A DNA stretch of 64,000 nt, from contig NC_067120.1 in NCBI RefSeq assembly GCF_021347895.1, forward strand, positions 26,149,361 through 26,213,360. Reading direction: 5' to 3'. Made by a program: the position numbers and the translations under genes. This document shows positions 38,975 through 53,036 of this stretch, one piece after another. Source of the stretch: Acanthochromis polyacanthus. Its lineage: Eukaryota; Chordata; Actinopteri; Pomacentridae. Numbering within the stretch: the first letter of the stretch is position 1; each line of letters begins with the position of its first letter. Below the pieces are notes generated by a model that was not told the DNA's origin, made no database searches, and saw nothing but the letters and a program-made list of their open reading frames with translations.

Positions 38975-39162
38975 CTGTTCCCATGGACATGAGAGGCGCA
39001 GAAGGCGTAGCTGTAGTGCAGCAGCGTCGGGTCGACGAGCACGTTGTTCTTGGAATAATCCATGAGAGCCTTCAGGTAACTCAGGTGGCGGTGGCAGCCT
39101 CGAATGCCATACCGAGCAGAGTACTCATCAAGGACGAACACTTGCCCGGGACTGAACCAACC
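38975..39162 (-). CDS. cadps2: CADPS-like exon b (188 bp)
   Basis: On the minus strand the acceptor TTTTGTCTTCAG precedes GGTTGGTTCAGT, and the exon ends GGGAACAG before the donor GTACACAA. It reads [58 protein letters not shown] and [29 protein letters not shown] and [19 protein letters not shown] are near-invariant in CAPS proteins, so this is the strongest identification in the window. SYAFCASH (Y rather than F) fits CADPS2. The [12 protein letters not shown] stretch is diverged from vertebrate sequences I know. It starts in phase 0 and carries two bases onward. Confidence 0.97.
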
Positions 39163-39500
39163 CTGAAGACAAAACACATGCACACAGACATGTCACACAA
39201 CTTGGAACAACTACAAAATGTTTGCACCTTAATCCTCTGTTCCAAGCCAGATTTAAAAGTGTGGTTCAGTATCATTTAGATTAATTTTGACATCTTGGTC
39301 CATACATTTTGACAGAACTGAGATTATGGACAAATCAGAAAAAGATCATTATCGGGACTGCAGTTTATTTTCAGGGCTAAAACAAGTGTTTCTTCAGAAG
39401 TTCAAATATTTAGCATATTTTAAAATGGTTTGATATAGAATCAAAATGGTACCCTAGCAGATAAAAAGGATAGGGCCACATTTTCTAAAGTGTATCTTAA
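39163..39500. other. Intron of the CADPS-like gene, no feature recognised
   Basis: Start of the 13,874-bp intron between exons b and a. Nothing is recognised before the repeat at 39501. Confidence 0.45.
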
Positions 39501-39861
39501 CATCCATCCATCGACGTTCTATACACCTCTTAATCCTCAAAAGGGTTGCGGGGGGTTAGAGTCTTTCCCAGCTGACTTAGGGTGAAGGCAGGGGACATCC
39601 TGGACAATTCACCAGTCTATCACAGGGCTACACATAAAGACAAACAATCACACACATTCACGCCTACAGACAATTTAGAATTACCAGTTAACCTCAGCAT
39701 GTTTTTGGACTGTGGGAGGAACCCGGAGTACCCGGAGAAAACTGAAGCATGCACAGGGAGAGCATGGAAACTCATGCAGAAAGATCTTGGGAAGGCTGGG
39801 GCATAAACCAGGGATCTTCTTGAAGGCAACAGTGCTAACCACCAAGCCACTTTGCAGCCCT
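39501..39861 (-). repeat. tRNA-like-headed interspersed repeat, full copy
   Basis: Inverse of the copy at 59132-59497: ATCCATCCATCG at one end, the TTTTTGGACTGTGGGAGGAA block in the middle, and GTGCTAACCACCAAGCCAC at the head. The GATCTTCTTGAAGGCAA segment shows that the B-box region has decayed. Confidence 0.85.
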
Positions 39862-39892
39862 CTATCTTAATCTAAATATAACAAGAAAAGCA

Positions 39893-40285
39893 CTCAAAGA
39901 GTGCAGTACGTCACCAAAGCTGCTCAGTCATTGTATAATTTCCTACTGATAAGTCCTGATAAGTCCAGCGGTCGATTTGTAGTAAGATCACAATTATGTG
40001 ATCCTCAGCAGGCAGCTAACTTAGCATTCCTTTGTGGTTATAGTTTCAGTGACACTGATACCGCTAATGATACCGAAATTTTTTCACAAATCTGTGGATC
40101 CAGAATATAAGCCACATCATTGCCAAAATCTAATGAGGTGGTCCTTGTGTCATTTCTGACCTTCCCTGAAATTTTCATCTTAATCCGTTCTTCCGTTTTT
40201 GAGTAATGTTGCACAGTCAGATTCACAGATTAACAGAAGGACAAAAGTGCAGATTGTCAGATAACTCCACTGCATTCCTTGACAG
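39893..40285 (-). repeat. Interspersed repeat family R1, partial and diverged
   Basis: Matches parts of 26690-27350: AGAGTGCAGTACGTCACC, GATAAGTCCAGCGGTCGAT, CAGCAGGCAGCTAACTTAG and TTTCTGACCTTCCCTGAAA, with internal gaps. Confidence 0.7.
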
Positions 40286-40775
40286 AGTAATTGTATGTAT
40301 ATTGAAAGGGTTATTGGTTGAAGCAGTTGTGTTCCCTGTTAGCTAAGCCAGTGCACAAGGACAATTACAGCAAAGACAGTGTTTTTGTATTAGTATTATT
40401 AATGTATGTGCACATCAGTATTGCTGCAACAAATGTTACCCATTTTCTTCAAAAAGAAAAAAAAAACAGCTCTTGGTAAACACAAGTTTGTTCTGAACCG
40501 CACCAAGGACTGAACAACCATTTCACAGCTTTCTGTTACAGTGGAAGATGTAAACAGACTCCTACCAACACCAGTCACAAAAAAAACAAAACAAAAAAAT
40601 AAACAAAAAAAATCCCAGGAAGGTGTGAAACAACTGGAATATCATGAAATGTTCATTAGTTCATTCATCCTGCACATAATCACTAAATTAGGTATGAAAT
40701 TTACAACGTTAATTAGGATTCCACAGGGGAGGAACATTAACAAATTAGCACCTTCACTGAGCTGACACTGCGCCT
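40286..40775. other. Intronic stretch, no gene
   Basis: A-rich runs near 40450 and 40580. No gene or repeat family is recognised. Confidence 0.4.
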
Positions 40776-40793
40776 ACACACACACGCACATGC

Positions 40794-40855
<62 letters not shown>

Positions 40856-41136
40856 TATGTTTTTCTATCATTGTGGGGACTTACCATTGACTCCCATTCA
40901 TATCTAACCCCTAACCCTTACCCTAACCCTAACCTTAACCAAACCCTAACCCTAACCCAAACAATGGCTAACCCTAAAGAAACGTTTTTGCACTTTTACT
41001 TTTTTCAGTAACAACAACATGACCAAGAAAACACTGTTTAAACTTGTGGGGCCCGAAAGATGTCCCCACAAGTGACATAGTTTTCGGATTTCCTACAGTT
41101 GTGAGGACATTTGGTCCCCACAATGTAGCAAATGCT

Positions 41137-41223
<87 letters not shown>
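40776..41223. repeat. CA-flanked module with telomere-like repeats, copy 2
   Basis: A CA tract at about 40776-40853, then about 290 bp, then a CA tract at about 41141-41221 in the same phase. The centre has GTGGGGACTTACCATTGACT, a run of CTAACCC/CTAACCCT units (about 40905-40960), and GTCCCCACAATGTAGCAAAT. Its inverse matches copy 3 (60000-60377) closely, including ATTGACTCCCATTCATATCT. Copy 1 is 17140-17495. Confidence 0.9.
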
Positions 41224-43911
41224 GCCGGTTCAATCACTGCCTCTCCCCATGCTAAGGGTACTTGGGCAGGACACTGAGCCTAAAGTTGCTCCCTCCTGAT
41301 GGCAGGTGATCATCGTCCTGCATGACAGCTCTGCAAGCATGATGTGAGTGTGTGTGAATGAGAAATGAGAAATGAGTAGTGCTGAAGTGCTGCGTGAGTA
41401 CAGCCCATTTATAAAGTGAAAGGGTCATACTTTCGAAATACATTGAGTGTTTTCTGAAATAAGGATAACAGCATCTCTTGATGCTTTTATGATTCACATG
41501 TGATTTCTTTCTTTTCAGTGAAGTTAATAAAAAAATGGCTACCTGTATAACAATTTATATTACCCTTGTTTTCACGTTTTAAACTCAAAGAAGAAAAATG
41601 TAAATTTAGTTTAGTGTCGATGTTCATAATGGGAGTGTTGGTCTAAGGGCTGATCGTATAGGTAAAGTTACAATAAAAAAAACAATGAAAAACGGGTCTT
41701 TTCATGTAGCTATTTTTTTTTACAAACCTCTATCACAATAGAACACTTTTGGAATGTTTTGCTAAACCCTGTGCTACATGACAACACAGTCAGAATAAGC
41801 TCTGAAAAGGACTTTTGTTGCTCTTTAAGTTTAAATTTTAAAATGTATCAAAGATCATTTAAGGGACTTAAAACCAGACATCATTTCCAGTATTTTATTT
41901 AGTCTCCCTGACATGCTGCTTTCTGTCGGGGTTATTTGGACCTGGCAAGATTCTTCTGCTGCAGGCCTTTTAGTTTTTACCCCACCCCTCCTGCTCTTTC
42001 AGTGTATTTGTCGTCTTCTTCAGCTTCTTCTCCGTCTGTGTGCTCGAGCTATTAATATCACACCATGGAGGGAGATGGGCCTGTCGACAGGCGTGAAGCG
42101 ACAAGATGTTCCTCTGTAACAAACAGATGGAGCACTCCGGTCTTGGCGCTGACCGCTCAATTAGCAGCTAACGAGCCGACTCCCTCGTTAGCTCGGTACA
42201 CCGCGGCTGCATGGACCCCCCCCCTCTGAGAAGAGACATCACCCAGGAAAGTGAACGCAGCGCGGCCGTTCTGAAGCGCCGAACACCTCGGCTGACTACA
42301 GACTGGGAGCTGAGAGTAGGGTGCTGAGGATATTCAGATTTCACCTCAGGAGTCTGATGTTTTTTGGCTCATGAAACTATTTCTTCGGTCCAAGCATCCC
42401 AACGGACAGAGCTGTCACTTTGCTACTCAGATTGACATTACATGTAGAGTATTGTATTTTTGTGAGCACAGAGGCATCTTTTCTTCAAATACATCAGTAT
42501 CATTGTCTTACTGAGAATTCGCAATAAAAACAAGATCAAAAGAGCACATAAGAGTTACTGAAGCATTCAGTCTGCACCATCTCCGACTTCCAGAAATTGT
42601 GGAACACAGGGGAGCTGAGAGGAGAACACTAGACAGTAGAATTTTACTGAATAAAAGTGCTTCTGATGTAGGCTCAGCAGGAAGCAATCAGGAATGTTTT
42701 CATACAGGGATTCAATGATTTTTATTGATTCCTCCTGCTGCTTATTGAGGGTGAGATAAAATGAAAGCAGAAGAGTCAGGGAGAGTGTCAGCCCAACCAG
42801 TCACTACAGACACTACTATATAGTTAGTAGTTTAAACAGAGGCATAGAATGATGTGAACGTCTCTGTGTGGTTTAATACGTTTTTTATCGAAGGGAAGTT
42901 TCCAGAGTGAATTTTAAAATGAATGTCTTTGTGTGTGGGGCAATTGATTAGACAGAACAAGACATTTGAATTTGTCACCTTGAGCTCTAAGTAAAACTGT
43001 ACTTGATTAATAAGAAAAGTAAGTGTTTGATTAATAATGACAGCAACAATTAGCTGCAGCCCATAATTAAAGGAACATTTCTCAGGGAAATTTACCTTCA
43101 CGAGAAAGTTTGACATTGTTATTTCACACAAAGTGACAAAAAACAAAGCATTTCAAAATCTGTCCAGAGAGTGTGAGATGTGCTAAATCTGATGTTCTTG
43201 TTGTTTGGCCATTCATCTCTCCCTGTGAATGCTGCAGAGCAATCTGGAGCGTCCCTCTTCTTCTTCTGAAGATTCCTGTAATTAGCATGAATGCAACTGA
43301 ATCACTGGGAAGCTTCAGATTTAAAGGAACCATGTTCATTCATAGATCTTGGTAATTACTGTGTATTAGTTTATATTGGTGGAAGCACCATGGGGAGTTG
43401 ATATGGCAGCAGGACGTTTAGACAGGTTTGAATGAGGTGATGACAGCTGCGTCCTCATTCTCCAAAAAGTGGAGAAATCAGATAAAGAAATTTCAAGGTT
43501 TGAAGAGTGAAGGCTGACAGGAAACCAGAGTGAGTAGCAGTCTTGTGGATTAAAGGTACATATCAGTCTTCAGATGTTGTCCAGTTCAGTGCTTATTGTC
43601 TGCGACTGCACGATCCCTTTCCTTCTGCTTCACCAGTCAGGCATTTAGGAGGGGTGGGTGGGGGGAGGGTCCTGGGATGACAACAAGCTGCTGAGGGTCA
43701 AAGCCATGTTTCTGTTTTTTGTTTGCATTATTTGTTTCTGCTTTAGAAAAAAAAATGTAATTCTGCGTACTGTTATATATGTTGACAATTGTGTCAAAAG
43801 GCAGCGCATAGCCACAAAATGACTGGACAAAGGATATATTTATATGCATTTGCATGTTTCTTCTGCACATTTTGATGTATTGCATTATAAAACAGAACAA
43901 TTCTAACAATC
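41224..43911. other. Intronic stretch, possible regulatory segments, no gene
   Basis: 2.7 kb without exon or transposon ends. Bases about 42000-42310 are GC-richer with CpGs. Bases about 43010-43090 hold several ATTAAT/TAATTA cores. Function cannot be shown from this sequence. Confidence 0.35.
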
Positions 43912-44201
43912 ACTTTCACTCATGTGCTAACATAATTGCACAAGGGTTTTCTTTCAACACAATTAGCTAAACACAATGTACCATGAGAACACACGAGTGA
44001 TTGTTGCTGAAAATGGGACTCTGTACCCCTATGTAAATATTCCATTAAAAACCAGCTGTTTCCAGCTAGAATAGTCATTTACCACTCTAACAATGTCAAG
44101 ACTGTAGTTCTGATTCATTTAATATTATCTTCATTAAAAAACTGTTTTTCTTTAAAAAATAAGGACATTTCTCAGTGGCACAAAACTTTTGAACGGTAGT
44201 G
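43912..44201 (+). mobile_element. MITE family M1, left-truncated copy
   Basis: Begins inside M1 (TCATGTGCTAACATAATTGC) and ends with the full right terminus ACTTTTGAACGGTAGTG followed by TA (44202-44203). Confidence 0.85.
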
Positions 44202-44203
44202 TA

Positions 44204-45690
44204 CATATGAAGGAAATATGTTTCGGATGGTTAGTGGATAAAAGAACATTCAGTGTTTTTGTAAACTGGTGTTGAGACCACTGTTGAGAAGCTCACCGCA
44301 CTGGCACATAGAAGCTTCACCTCAAGTAAACAAAACTGCCTCTCAAATGTAAGAGTAAAGGAAAAAATGATGTCACAGTGCCAGCAATGCAGTATTGTCA
44401 CTGTATTGCGAATTGGTTTGCAATATTTTGAGGTTCAAAAACACTTGTATTCAAGAGTGTGGTTGTCAAACTGGACTTTATATTTCAGCATCTCATCTGC
44501 ACCTAAACAATACTCATTTAACTGAATTGCAATCCATGAATAGCTAAGGATTGTGAGTACATGTGATCAGCAGGATGCTGCATTATTTGGTTAACCCTTA
44601 CTTCAAACACATTTAACTGTGTTTTGTGTTAATATAAAAATATCAAGGTTTTGAATTAGGTTTATTTAAGAGCTCCCTATCACCCTTGTAACCACTTGCA
44701 TTACAAATTTAACAAAACATTCATAATTCATCTGGAGCTCAACACTCCGTCAGCGGCTTTATTTGGTTATTTAACCCTTCGATCACCAGTGGGAACTACA
44801 CTGATCCAGTTAGTAGGACTCTGGGCCCCTGCTACACACCAAATTTCTGCCTAATTACTGTTGTTGTTGTTGGGTTCAGCTCTTTGTGAATAAAATATGA
44901 CCCAGTCCATGACATGAATCCAAGCCACTTCTCAACAGATGTCCCCCACGCCGAGGCATTGGCCTTTTCTCAGAGTATTTGGTGAAAAGGGGCTCAGGTT
45001 GGAACACAAAGCCCTAGAGTTTTCACAAAAGGCTGAGGAGAGAAGAGCTGGAGGGGTGGTGTGAATGGATTGGTCTAATTGCAGATCTGGAAGGAGTCCT
45101 GGTGAGGCAGGTAGAGAAATGAAAGAAGAACAGATGTCACTCTGGTGAACATCTCTTCATTTTGCTGCTTTTAAAAGATTAGAACATGATGTAGCACACG
45201 CCAGGATGAGCCCAGATCTTTCTTAGTTTGTGTTTCAGGGAGAGTTTCAGTGCATCATGATGGCCTATACTCACTAGGAGAGGATGGTTTTGATGCAGAA
45301 AGAAATTAACTATGACAACTTAAAGTTCCTCATACATCATTTAGTCCCTCTAGTATATAGTTTTAAAGACAATTCAGACTAGATACTAGAATCTGGATTC
45401 TGATTTTCACAAAATATCACAATATAAACTGTTACAGTTTATATTACATGGGTGACCTGGAAATACTGTAGAAAAAAATACAATGAATTAAAAAAAGAAA
45501 TCATTTAAGTTTTGAAAATAAAGTTTATCCATTTTTTCTGAAAATGATGAACAGATATAAACACTTTCAATGAAAGATCTACAGTGGGTTACAGGAAGTC
45601 AATAGTAATGTTAATTTATGATTTCAGTGATTTTATTTGTTTCCCACTGCAGCTTTACCCACAATTAGTCACAACAATAAAATCATCTGT
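44204..45690. other. Intronic stretch, no gene
   Basis: Unique-looking DNA; a TGT(TG)-type run occurs at 44862. No coding block is recognised. Confidence 0.4.
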
Positions 45691-45699
45691 CTAATATTG

Positions 45700-46335
45700 T
45701 GCAGGCCAGCCTTGAACCACCACAACAGCTCTAACCCATGCATTTCTGAACTCCACAGACCTCTAAAGGTGTTCTGTGGTATCAAGGAACAAGACAGCAT
45801 GAGATTCCTGAAGTCCTGGAAGTTGTAAGTTGTGGGCTTTCAAGGAGCAGACTTGTTCTCCAAGTACATCCCACAAATGTACAATCATACTGAGGTCGTT
45901 GGAATTTGGAGGACAAGTCAACACCTTGAACACCCCTAAATATATTTACAGTACAGCAGGGGAACTTATCCTGATGAAAGAGGCCACTGAATTCAGTGAA
46001 AACTTTTGCCATGAAAGGGTTTACATTGTCTGCAAGGTCTACATATGTCAGTAACATCCATGTGAGTGTGGGACCCAAGGCTTCCCAGCAGAACATTGCC
46101 CATAGCATCTCACTGCCTCTGCCAGCTTGCCTTCTTCCCATAGTGTATCCAGCTGAAAATTTCTTCCACAGGTAAACAGCACACAGGCTGTCCACATGAT
46201 GTAAAAGAAAAAGTGATTAGTTAAAACAGTTTCAAATTCTTCTATGGCCCAATTCTGAGGCTGGCATGCCCGCTGTAGGTCAGCATTGGCATGTGACCAG
46301 TCTGCAGACACACAGCTCCATAGCTGTGGGATCAC
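45700..46335 (-). pseudogene. Old Tc1/mariner transposase relic
   Basis: On the minus strand 45782-46195 reads GSEMLWAMFCWEALGP, VNPFMAKVFTEFSGLF, HQDKFPCC and VGCTWRTSLLLE. A further frame (about 45720-45800) gives SCSLIPQNTFRGL. These match in order the Tc1-group pattern WGMFSW--LGP, HPFM, QQDNAPCH, and the tail WCQIPQHTFRGLVES. The motif positions are recognisable but heavily mutated, and no terminal repeats were found. It is much older than the other Tc1 copies. Confidence 0.7.
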
Positions 46336-47424
46336 ACCATACTGGCCACCCTTACCTCCCTACATTCATCAGTGAGCCTTGGGCTTCCATGAGCCTGTCA
46401 CCAGTTTATCAATTTTCCTTCCTTGGAACATTTTTGGTAGGCAAAGTGCAACACCCATAACACTTTCTGTTTTGGAAATACTCTGACCATTACAGTTTGG
46501 GCCTTGTGAAAGTAACTCACATTCTCATGCTGCCTGGTTTCCCTGCCTCTAACATATCAGCTTTAAGAACTGATGGTTCATTTGATGGCTAATATATTCC
46601 ACCCCTTCTGACAGGCACCATTTTAATGAGATAATCAATGCAGCCGACTTCATCTGTCAGTGGTGTTAATGCTATGGTTGACTGGTGAATATCCACAGCA
46701 AAACATAGAAAGCTAACAGTTAATTATTATTATAGAGCTTTTTGATAATAGCTGCCCATGGGAGTTACGCTTCACTAAAAACACAGAGGAGAAAAATATT
46801 CTTTTACAGGACGATCTTTTTTTGGAGACAGAGTTCAAAAAAGTTCATGAAATGCTTTAAAACACTGTCCGTGTGGATTCTATGCACATGAATATATGTT
46901 TAGATTATGTGTGAAAACACAGAGACACACACAGGCTAAGGTCAGTTCAAAGCAAATCTCAACTCTTTGAGAGCAGGTTCGAGTCAAATCTTTACAACCA
47001 CAGGCTACCAGTTCTGAATATCATGCAATACTACTCTGCCAGTGAAAGTAAAGTCTTCAGAATGAAATTGCAAGTCTTGATTGATCTTGAAATGCTGTTT
47101 TTAAAACTATACTATGTCCTCACACAGTGGTAAGTAAAACATAGTATGAAACCTTCAAAAGCACAGGCCTAATAATATGAGTATTGAAGACCAGCTTGTC
47201 ACTGTCTGCCTCAAATCCAAGTCTCCCGTTTGAGTCAGTGTCAGTTTTTAATGTTTCTGTTGTTAGACAGCAGAACATGTATAAACCTGCAACAGTATGG
47301 ATGTTTGCTCATGAAGGAAGTTCTGAACAACTTTACTAAGATATTAATCAAATGTGAAGGATCACAAAGTCATTGGACACAAGGTAATATAAACAGCTTG
47401 TGTGGTGATTTATAATACCATATA
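46336..47424. other. Intronic stretch, no gene
   Basis: Nothing recognised between the relic and the intact Tc1 at 47425. Confidence 0.4.
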
Positions 47425-49053
47425 CAGTGCCTTGTGAAAGTATTCGGCCCCTTGAACTTTTCAACCTTTCGCCACATTTCAGGCTTAAAACATAAAGATA
47501 TAAAATTTTAATTTTTTGTCAAGAATCAACAACAAGTGGGACACAATCGTGAAGTGGAACGAAATTTATTGGCTATTTTAAACTTTTTTAACAAATAAAA
47601 ACCTGAAAAGTGGGGCGTGCAATATTATTCGGCCCCCTTGCATTAATACTTTGTAGCGCCACCTTTTGCTGCAATTACAGCTGCAAGTCGCTTGGGGTAT
47701 GTCTCTATCAGTTTTGCACATCGAGAGACTGAAATTCTTGCCCATTCTTCCTTGCAAAACAGCTCGAGCTCAGTGAGGTTGGATGGAGAGCGTTTGTGAA
47801 CAGCAGTCTTCAGCTCTGCCCACAGATTCTCCATTGGATTCAGGTCTGGACTTTGACTCGGCCATTCTAACACCTGGATACGTTCATTTGTGAACCATTC
47901 CATTGTAGATTTGGCTTTATGTTTTGGATCATTGTCCTGTTGGAAGATAAATCTCCGTCCCAGTCTCAGGTCTTTTGCAGACTCCAACAGGTTTTCTTCC
48001 AGAATGGTCCTGTATTTGGCTCCATTCATCTTCCCATCAATTTTAACCATCTTCCCTGTCCCTGCTGAAGAAAAGCAGGCCCAAAGCATGAGGCTGCCAC
48101 CACCATGTTTGACAGTGGGGATGGTGTGTTCACGGTGATGAGCTGTGTTGCTTTTACGCCAAACGTGTCGTTTTGCATTGTGGCCAAAAAGTTGGATTTT
48201 GGTTTCATCTGACCAGAGCACCTTCTTCCACATGTTCGGTGTGTCTCCCAGGTGGCTTGTGGCAAACTTTAAACAAGACTTTTTATGGATATCTTTGAGA
48301 AATGGCTTTCTTCTTGCCACTCTTCCATAAAGGCCAGATTTGTGCAGTGTACGACTGATTGTTGTCCTATGGACAGACTCTCCCACCTCAGCTGTAGATC
48401 TCTGCAGTTCATCCAGAGTGATCATGGGCCTCTTGGCTGCATCTCTGATCAGTCTTCTCCTTGTTCGAGGTGAAAGTTTAGAGGGACGGCCGGGTCTTGG
48501 TAGATTTGCAGTGGTCTGATACTCCTTCCATTTCAATATGATTGCTTGCACAGTGCTCCTTGAGATGTTTAAAGCTTGGGAAATCTTTTTGTATCCAAAT
48601 CTGGCTTTAAACTTCTCCACAACAGTATCTCGGACCTGCCTGGTGTGTTCCTTGGTCTTCATGACGTTGTCTGCACTTTAAACAGAACCCTGAGACTATC
48701 ACAGAGCAGGTGCATTTATACGGAGACTTGATTACACACAGGTGGATGCTATTTATCATCATCAGTCATTTAGGACAACATTGGATCATTCAGAGATCCT
48801 CACTGAACTTCTGGAGTGAGTTTGCTGCACTGAAAGTAAAGGGGCCGAATAATATTGCACAGCCCACTTTTCAGTTTTTTATTTGTTAAAAAAGTATAAA
48901 ATATCCAATAAATTTCATTCCACTTCATGATTATGTCCCAATTGTTGTTGATTCTTGACAAAAAATTTAAATTTTCTATCTTTATGTTTGAAGCCTGAAA
49001 TGTGGCGAAAGGTTGAAAAGTTCAAGGGGGCCGAATACTTTCGCAAGGCACTG
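47425..49053 (-). mobile_element. Tc1-type transposon, family 4, intact
   Basis: The ends CAGTGCCTTGTGAAAGTATT and AATACTTTCGCAAGGCACTG are inverted and flanked by TA (47423-47424, 49054-49055). The inverted repeats run about 200 bp, with an inner ATTATTCGGCCCCC motif echoing the outer TATTCGGCCCC. Length is 1629 bp. The two arms differ at roughly nine positions in the outer 150 bp by eye, so it is older than the family 1 copies but still complete. Confidence 0.97.
47643..48662 (-). CDS. Tc1 transposase, 339 aa, open (family 4)
   Basis: Begins with ATG (MKTKEHTRQVRDTVVEKFKA) and ends AAKGGATKY. The helix-turn-helix pair spans about residues 1-110, with the GRPSKLSPR linker near 58. Catalytic D152 (LWSDETKIQ), D243 (FQQDNDPKH) and E278 (DLNPMENLW) have 34 residues between the last two, i.e. 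DD34E. HGGGSLMLWACF is present. Length matches the family's ~340 residues. The 5' UTR is short, between the ATG and the right inverted repeat. Coding is in the same direction as the host gene. Isolated substitutions, for example HKAKS where most relatives have HTAK, may reduce activity. Apart from that I see no lesion. Confidence 0.93.
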   Translation of the reverse strand: MKTKEHTRQVRDTVVEKFKARFGYKKISQALNISRSTVQAIILKWKEYQTTANLPRPGRPSKLSPRTRRRLIRDAAKRPMITLDELQRSTAEVGESVHRTTISRTLHKSGLYGRVARRKPFLKDIHKKSCLKFATSHLGDTPNMWKKVLWSDETKIQLFGHNAKRHVWRKSNTAHHREHTIPTVKHGGGSLMLWACFSSAGTGKMVKIDGKMNGAKYRTILEENLLESAKDLRLGRRFIFQQDNDPKHKAKSTMEWFTNERIQVLEWPSQSPDLNPMENLWAELKTAVHKRSPSNLTELELFCKEEWARISVSRCAKLIETYPKRLAAVIAAKGGATKY

Positions 49054-49335
49054 TACAATGAGAGATTGTAGTGAGGGTTAGAGAAGATAAAAGTATCTTT
49101 ATGTCCAAAAAAATTATAAGACATTTTCCTTTTGTTTTTTGAATTGTTTTTTGGTTGATCTTTAATTATCTCCCTTTTCCATGACTGAACTTAAAAAAAG
49201 GTATTTTGTGGATTTATTATTTTTTTTGTTCTTTCCCACTGTCACTGACTGCTTGCTCATCGTGAATCCAAGGACAACTTTGGATTTTTGGGTTCCCTAT
49301 TTTTTTTTTAATTTGGAAGGTCTTCATATTACTAT

Positions 49336-49412
49336 GTGAAGTGCTATGAGATGGCATATGGCATTGACATCGTGAACTGGCACTGTATAAATCTTGATGA
49401 ATTAAACTGACA
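49336..49412 (+). repeat. Possible LINE 3' tail
   Basis: GTGAAGTGCTATGAGATG followed by GGCACTGTATAAAT resembles the 3' end of L2-group LINEs. Short and diverged, so tentative. Confidence 0.35.
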
Positions 49413-50705
49413 AGAATTCTTTCAACTGAACAGAAGAAAATAAAAGCATGAAGGTAAATGTGAATCATATCTAACCACTTCAGGGGTTTGTGGTTTTTGT
49501 TAAGTTGCACCCAACACAAAACCCCTCATTTCCTACCCCCGCCCAAACACTTATTTACGTTTCTTCCCCTCCTCCCTCCGTCTCATCCATTGAATTGGCC
49601 CAGCAGTTGTCCATGAGGGTCATGTTCCTATTTGGAAAGTATTGATTAGAGAGTTTAACCCCTAAATCAGTGTGAGAGAGCCCCCCAGGCTTACCATTGA
49701 GAGAGAGACAGCTTTTCTGTATTCTTTAAGAGTACTTTTTCTTATTTTCTATCAGCTGCTTTGAGCTTTTACAATCAATGTGTCCATGCAAGAAAATGGC
49801 TTCATATGATCTTTAAATGTTTCCAAACCCAAAGGTAACACATTAAATGTGTCATTGTACCCAACCAGCAGTCCAAAACATTCAGTTTATTGTTAAAGGA
49901 AAGGAAGAAACTAGCAAATACTCACATTTGAAAGCCTGAAATTACTACAATATTTGCCATTTTGGCTTAAAAGTGACCCTTTACATCTTGGAGGCCAGGT
50001 GTCTGATCGTTAGAGCTTATGGTAGTTCATTTTGGCCTCACGATTGTTGAGATGTTGATTTAGTCTGGTGATGTTCTTTTAAGTGGAAATTCCAAAAAAA
50101 ATGCCATTCTCTTAAGGAGGGTTGTGCAATAGTCATTTGAAAGTTGACTAACAGATTAATCAAGTAATTATTTCAGCTTAATGTGCAATGAAATAAAGCC
50201 ATGATAATTACTTCTATCCTCCCTTTCATCTTCTCCTTGTGGCTCATCAAACCATTCTTATCGTTCTCATATTAATTTCAAGGCTTTTGAACACTTTTAT
50301 ATGTAATTTTTTTATTTCTACAAAATAACTGATAACAGCTGTGAATTTTACATAAATGAACCTGATTTTTTGAATAATTGTTACTTTCACATAAACCTGA
50401 CATTTTATCAAAAAACTCATTAAAAAGAGCAGAACTTTAGTAAAACTTTCATGATTTTTCTGATGAGCTTGTTGATTTCTTTTACTTTCTGAGTGTGACT
50501 GAATATATCCATTAAAATTGTGCTTTGTGCTGTGAAGCGTAGTATACTTTCATATAGACGCTAGAGACGCAACAAATAGTTATATTCACTACTGAAATCT
50601 GCTAGTTACTTTCCACGCAGATCTTAAATAACACAAAAAAAATCTTCACATGTAAAATTGGAAGCAGTCTTTGGCCATTTATAGGGAAAAGACACTTGTG
50701 TAAAC
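49413..50705. other. Intronic stretch, no gene
   Basis: Unique-looking DNA; a C-rich patch near 49510-49590. No gene recognised. Confidence 0.4.
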
Positions 50706-50838
50706 ATCCATCCATTATTTATGAACCACTTAATCCTCATTAGGGCCACAGGGAGGGCTGGAGTCTATCCCAGCTGACTGAGGATGATGGCAGTGGACAC
50801 TCTGGACAGGTCACCAGTCTATCACAGGGCAACATATA

Positions 50839-52473
<1,635 letters not shown>

Positions 52474-52699
52474 TAGAGACAATCACACTCACAATCACAC
52501 CTATGGACAATTTAGAATTATCAAATAACTTTAGCATGTTTTTGGACTGTGTGAGGAAGCCAGAGCACCTGGAGAAAACCCATACATGCACAGGGAGAAC
52601 AAGCAAACTCCATAAAGAAAGAACCCGGGAAGTGAACCGGGGGTCTTCTAGATGCAAGGCAAAAGTGCTAACCACCAAACCACTGGCAAGCCCCTCATG

Positions 52700-53036
52700 T
52701 GAACAGGTAATGATTTTTTCAAATTTACCAATTAATTTGCTGTTGATCGGTTGACTAATTAACTAATCCTTAAAGCTCCAACATAATGATCTGCTGTAAA
52801 TGTACAGATACATTTCACATTCTAGATACTTGTTTCTGCTGTACAGCTTAGATTTCAGGTATCCTTGATAATAATAACGAGGAACTCACAAGTTTGTGTG
52901 AGCAGCGACAAAAGAACAGGGCATTGCCTTCAACATCACCCATCAACAGCAGGACTGACACTTGTGACATGCTGTGGTTAATTGATAATGACATCTCTTG
53001 AAGAGAAAGTAGGAGGGTGTGTTTGTATTAACGTAC
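52700..53036. other. Intron of the CADPS-like gene, no feature recognised
   Basis: Immediately downstream of exon a on the gene strand. Nothing is recognised. Confidence 0.45.

Noticed and set aside
40905..40970. Runs of CTAACCC units as a telomere or chromosome end
   Set aside because: The run is short, imperfect and internal, recurs in a fixed module with CA tracts, and has unique DNA on both sides.
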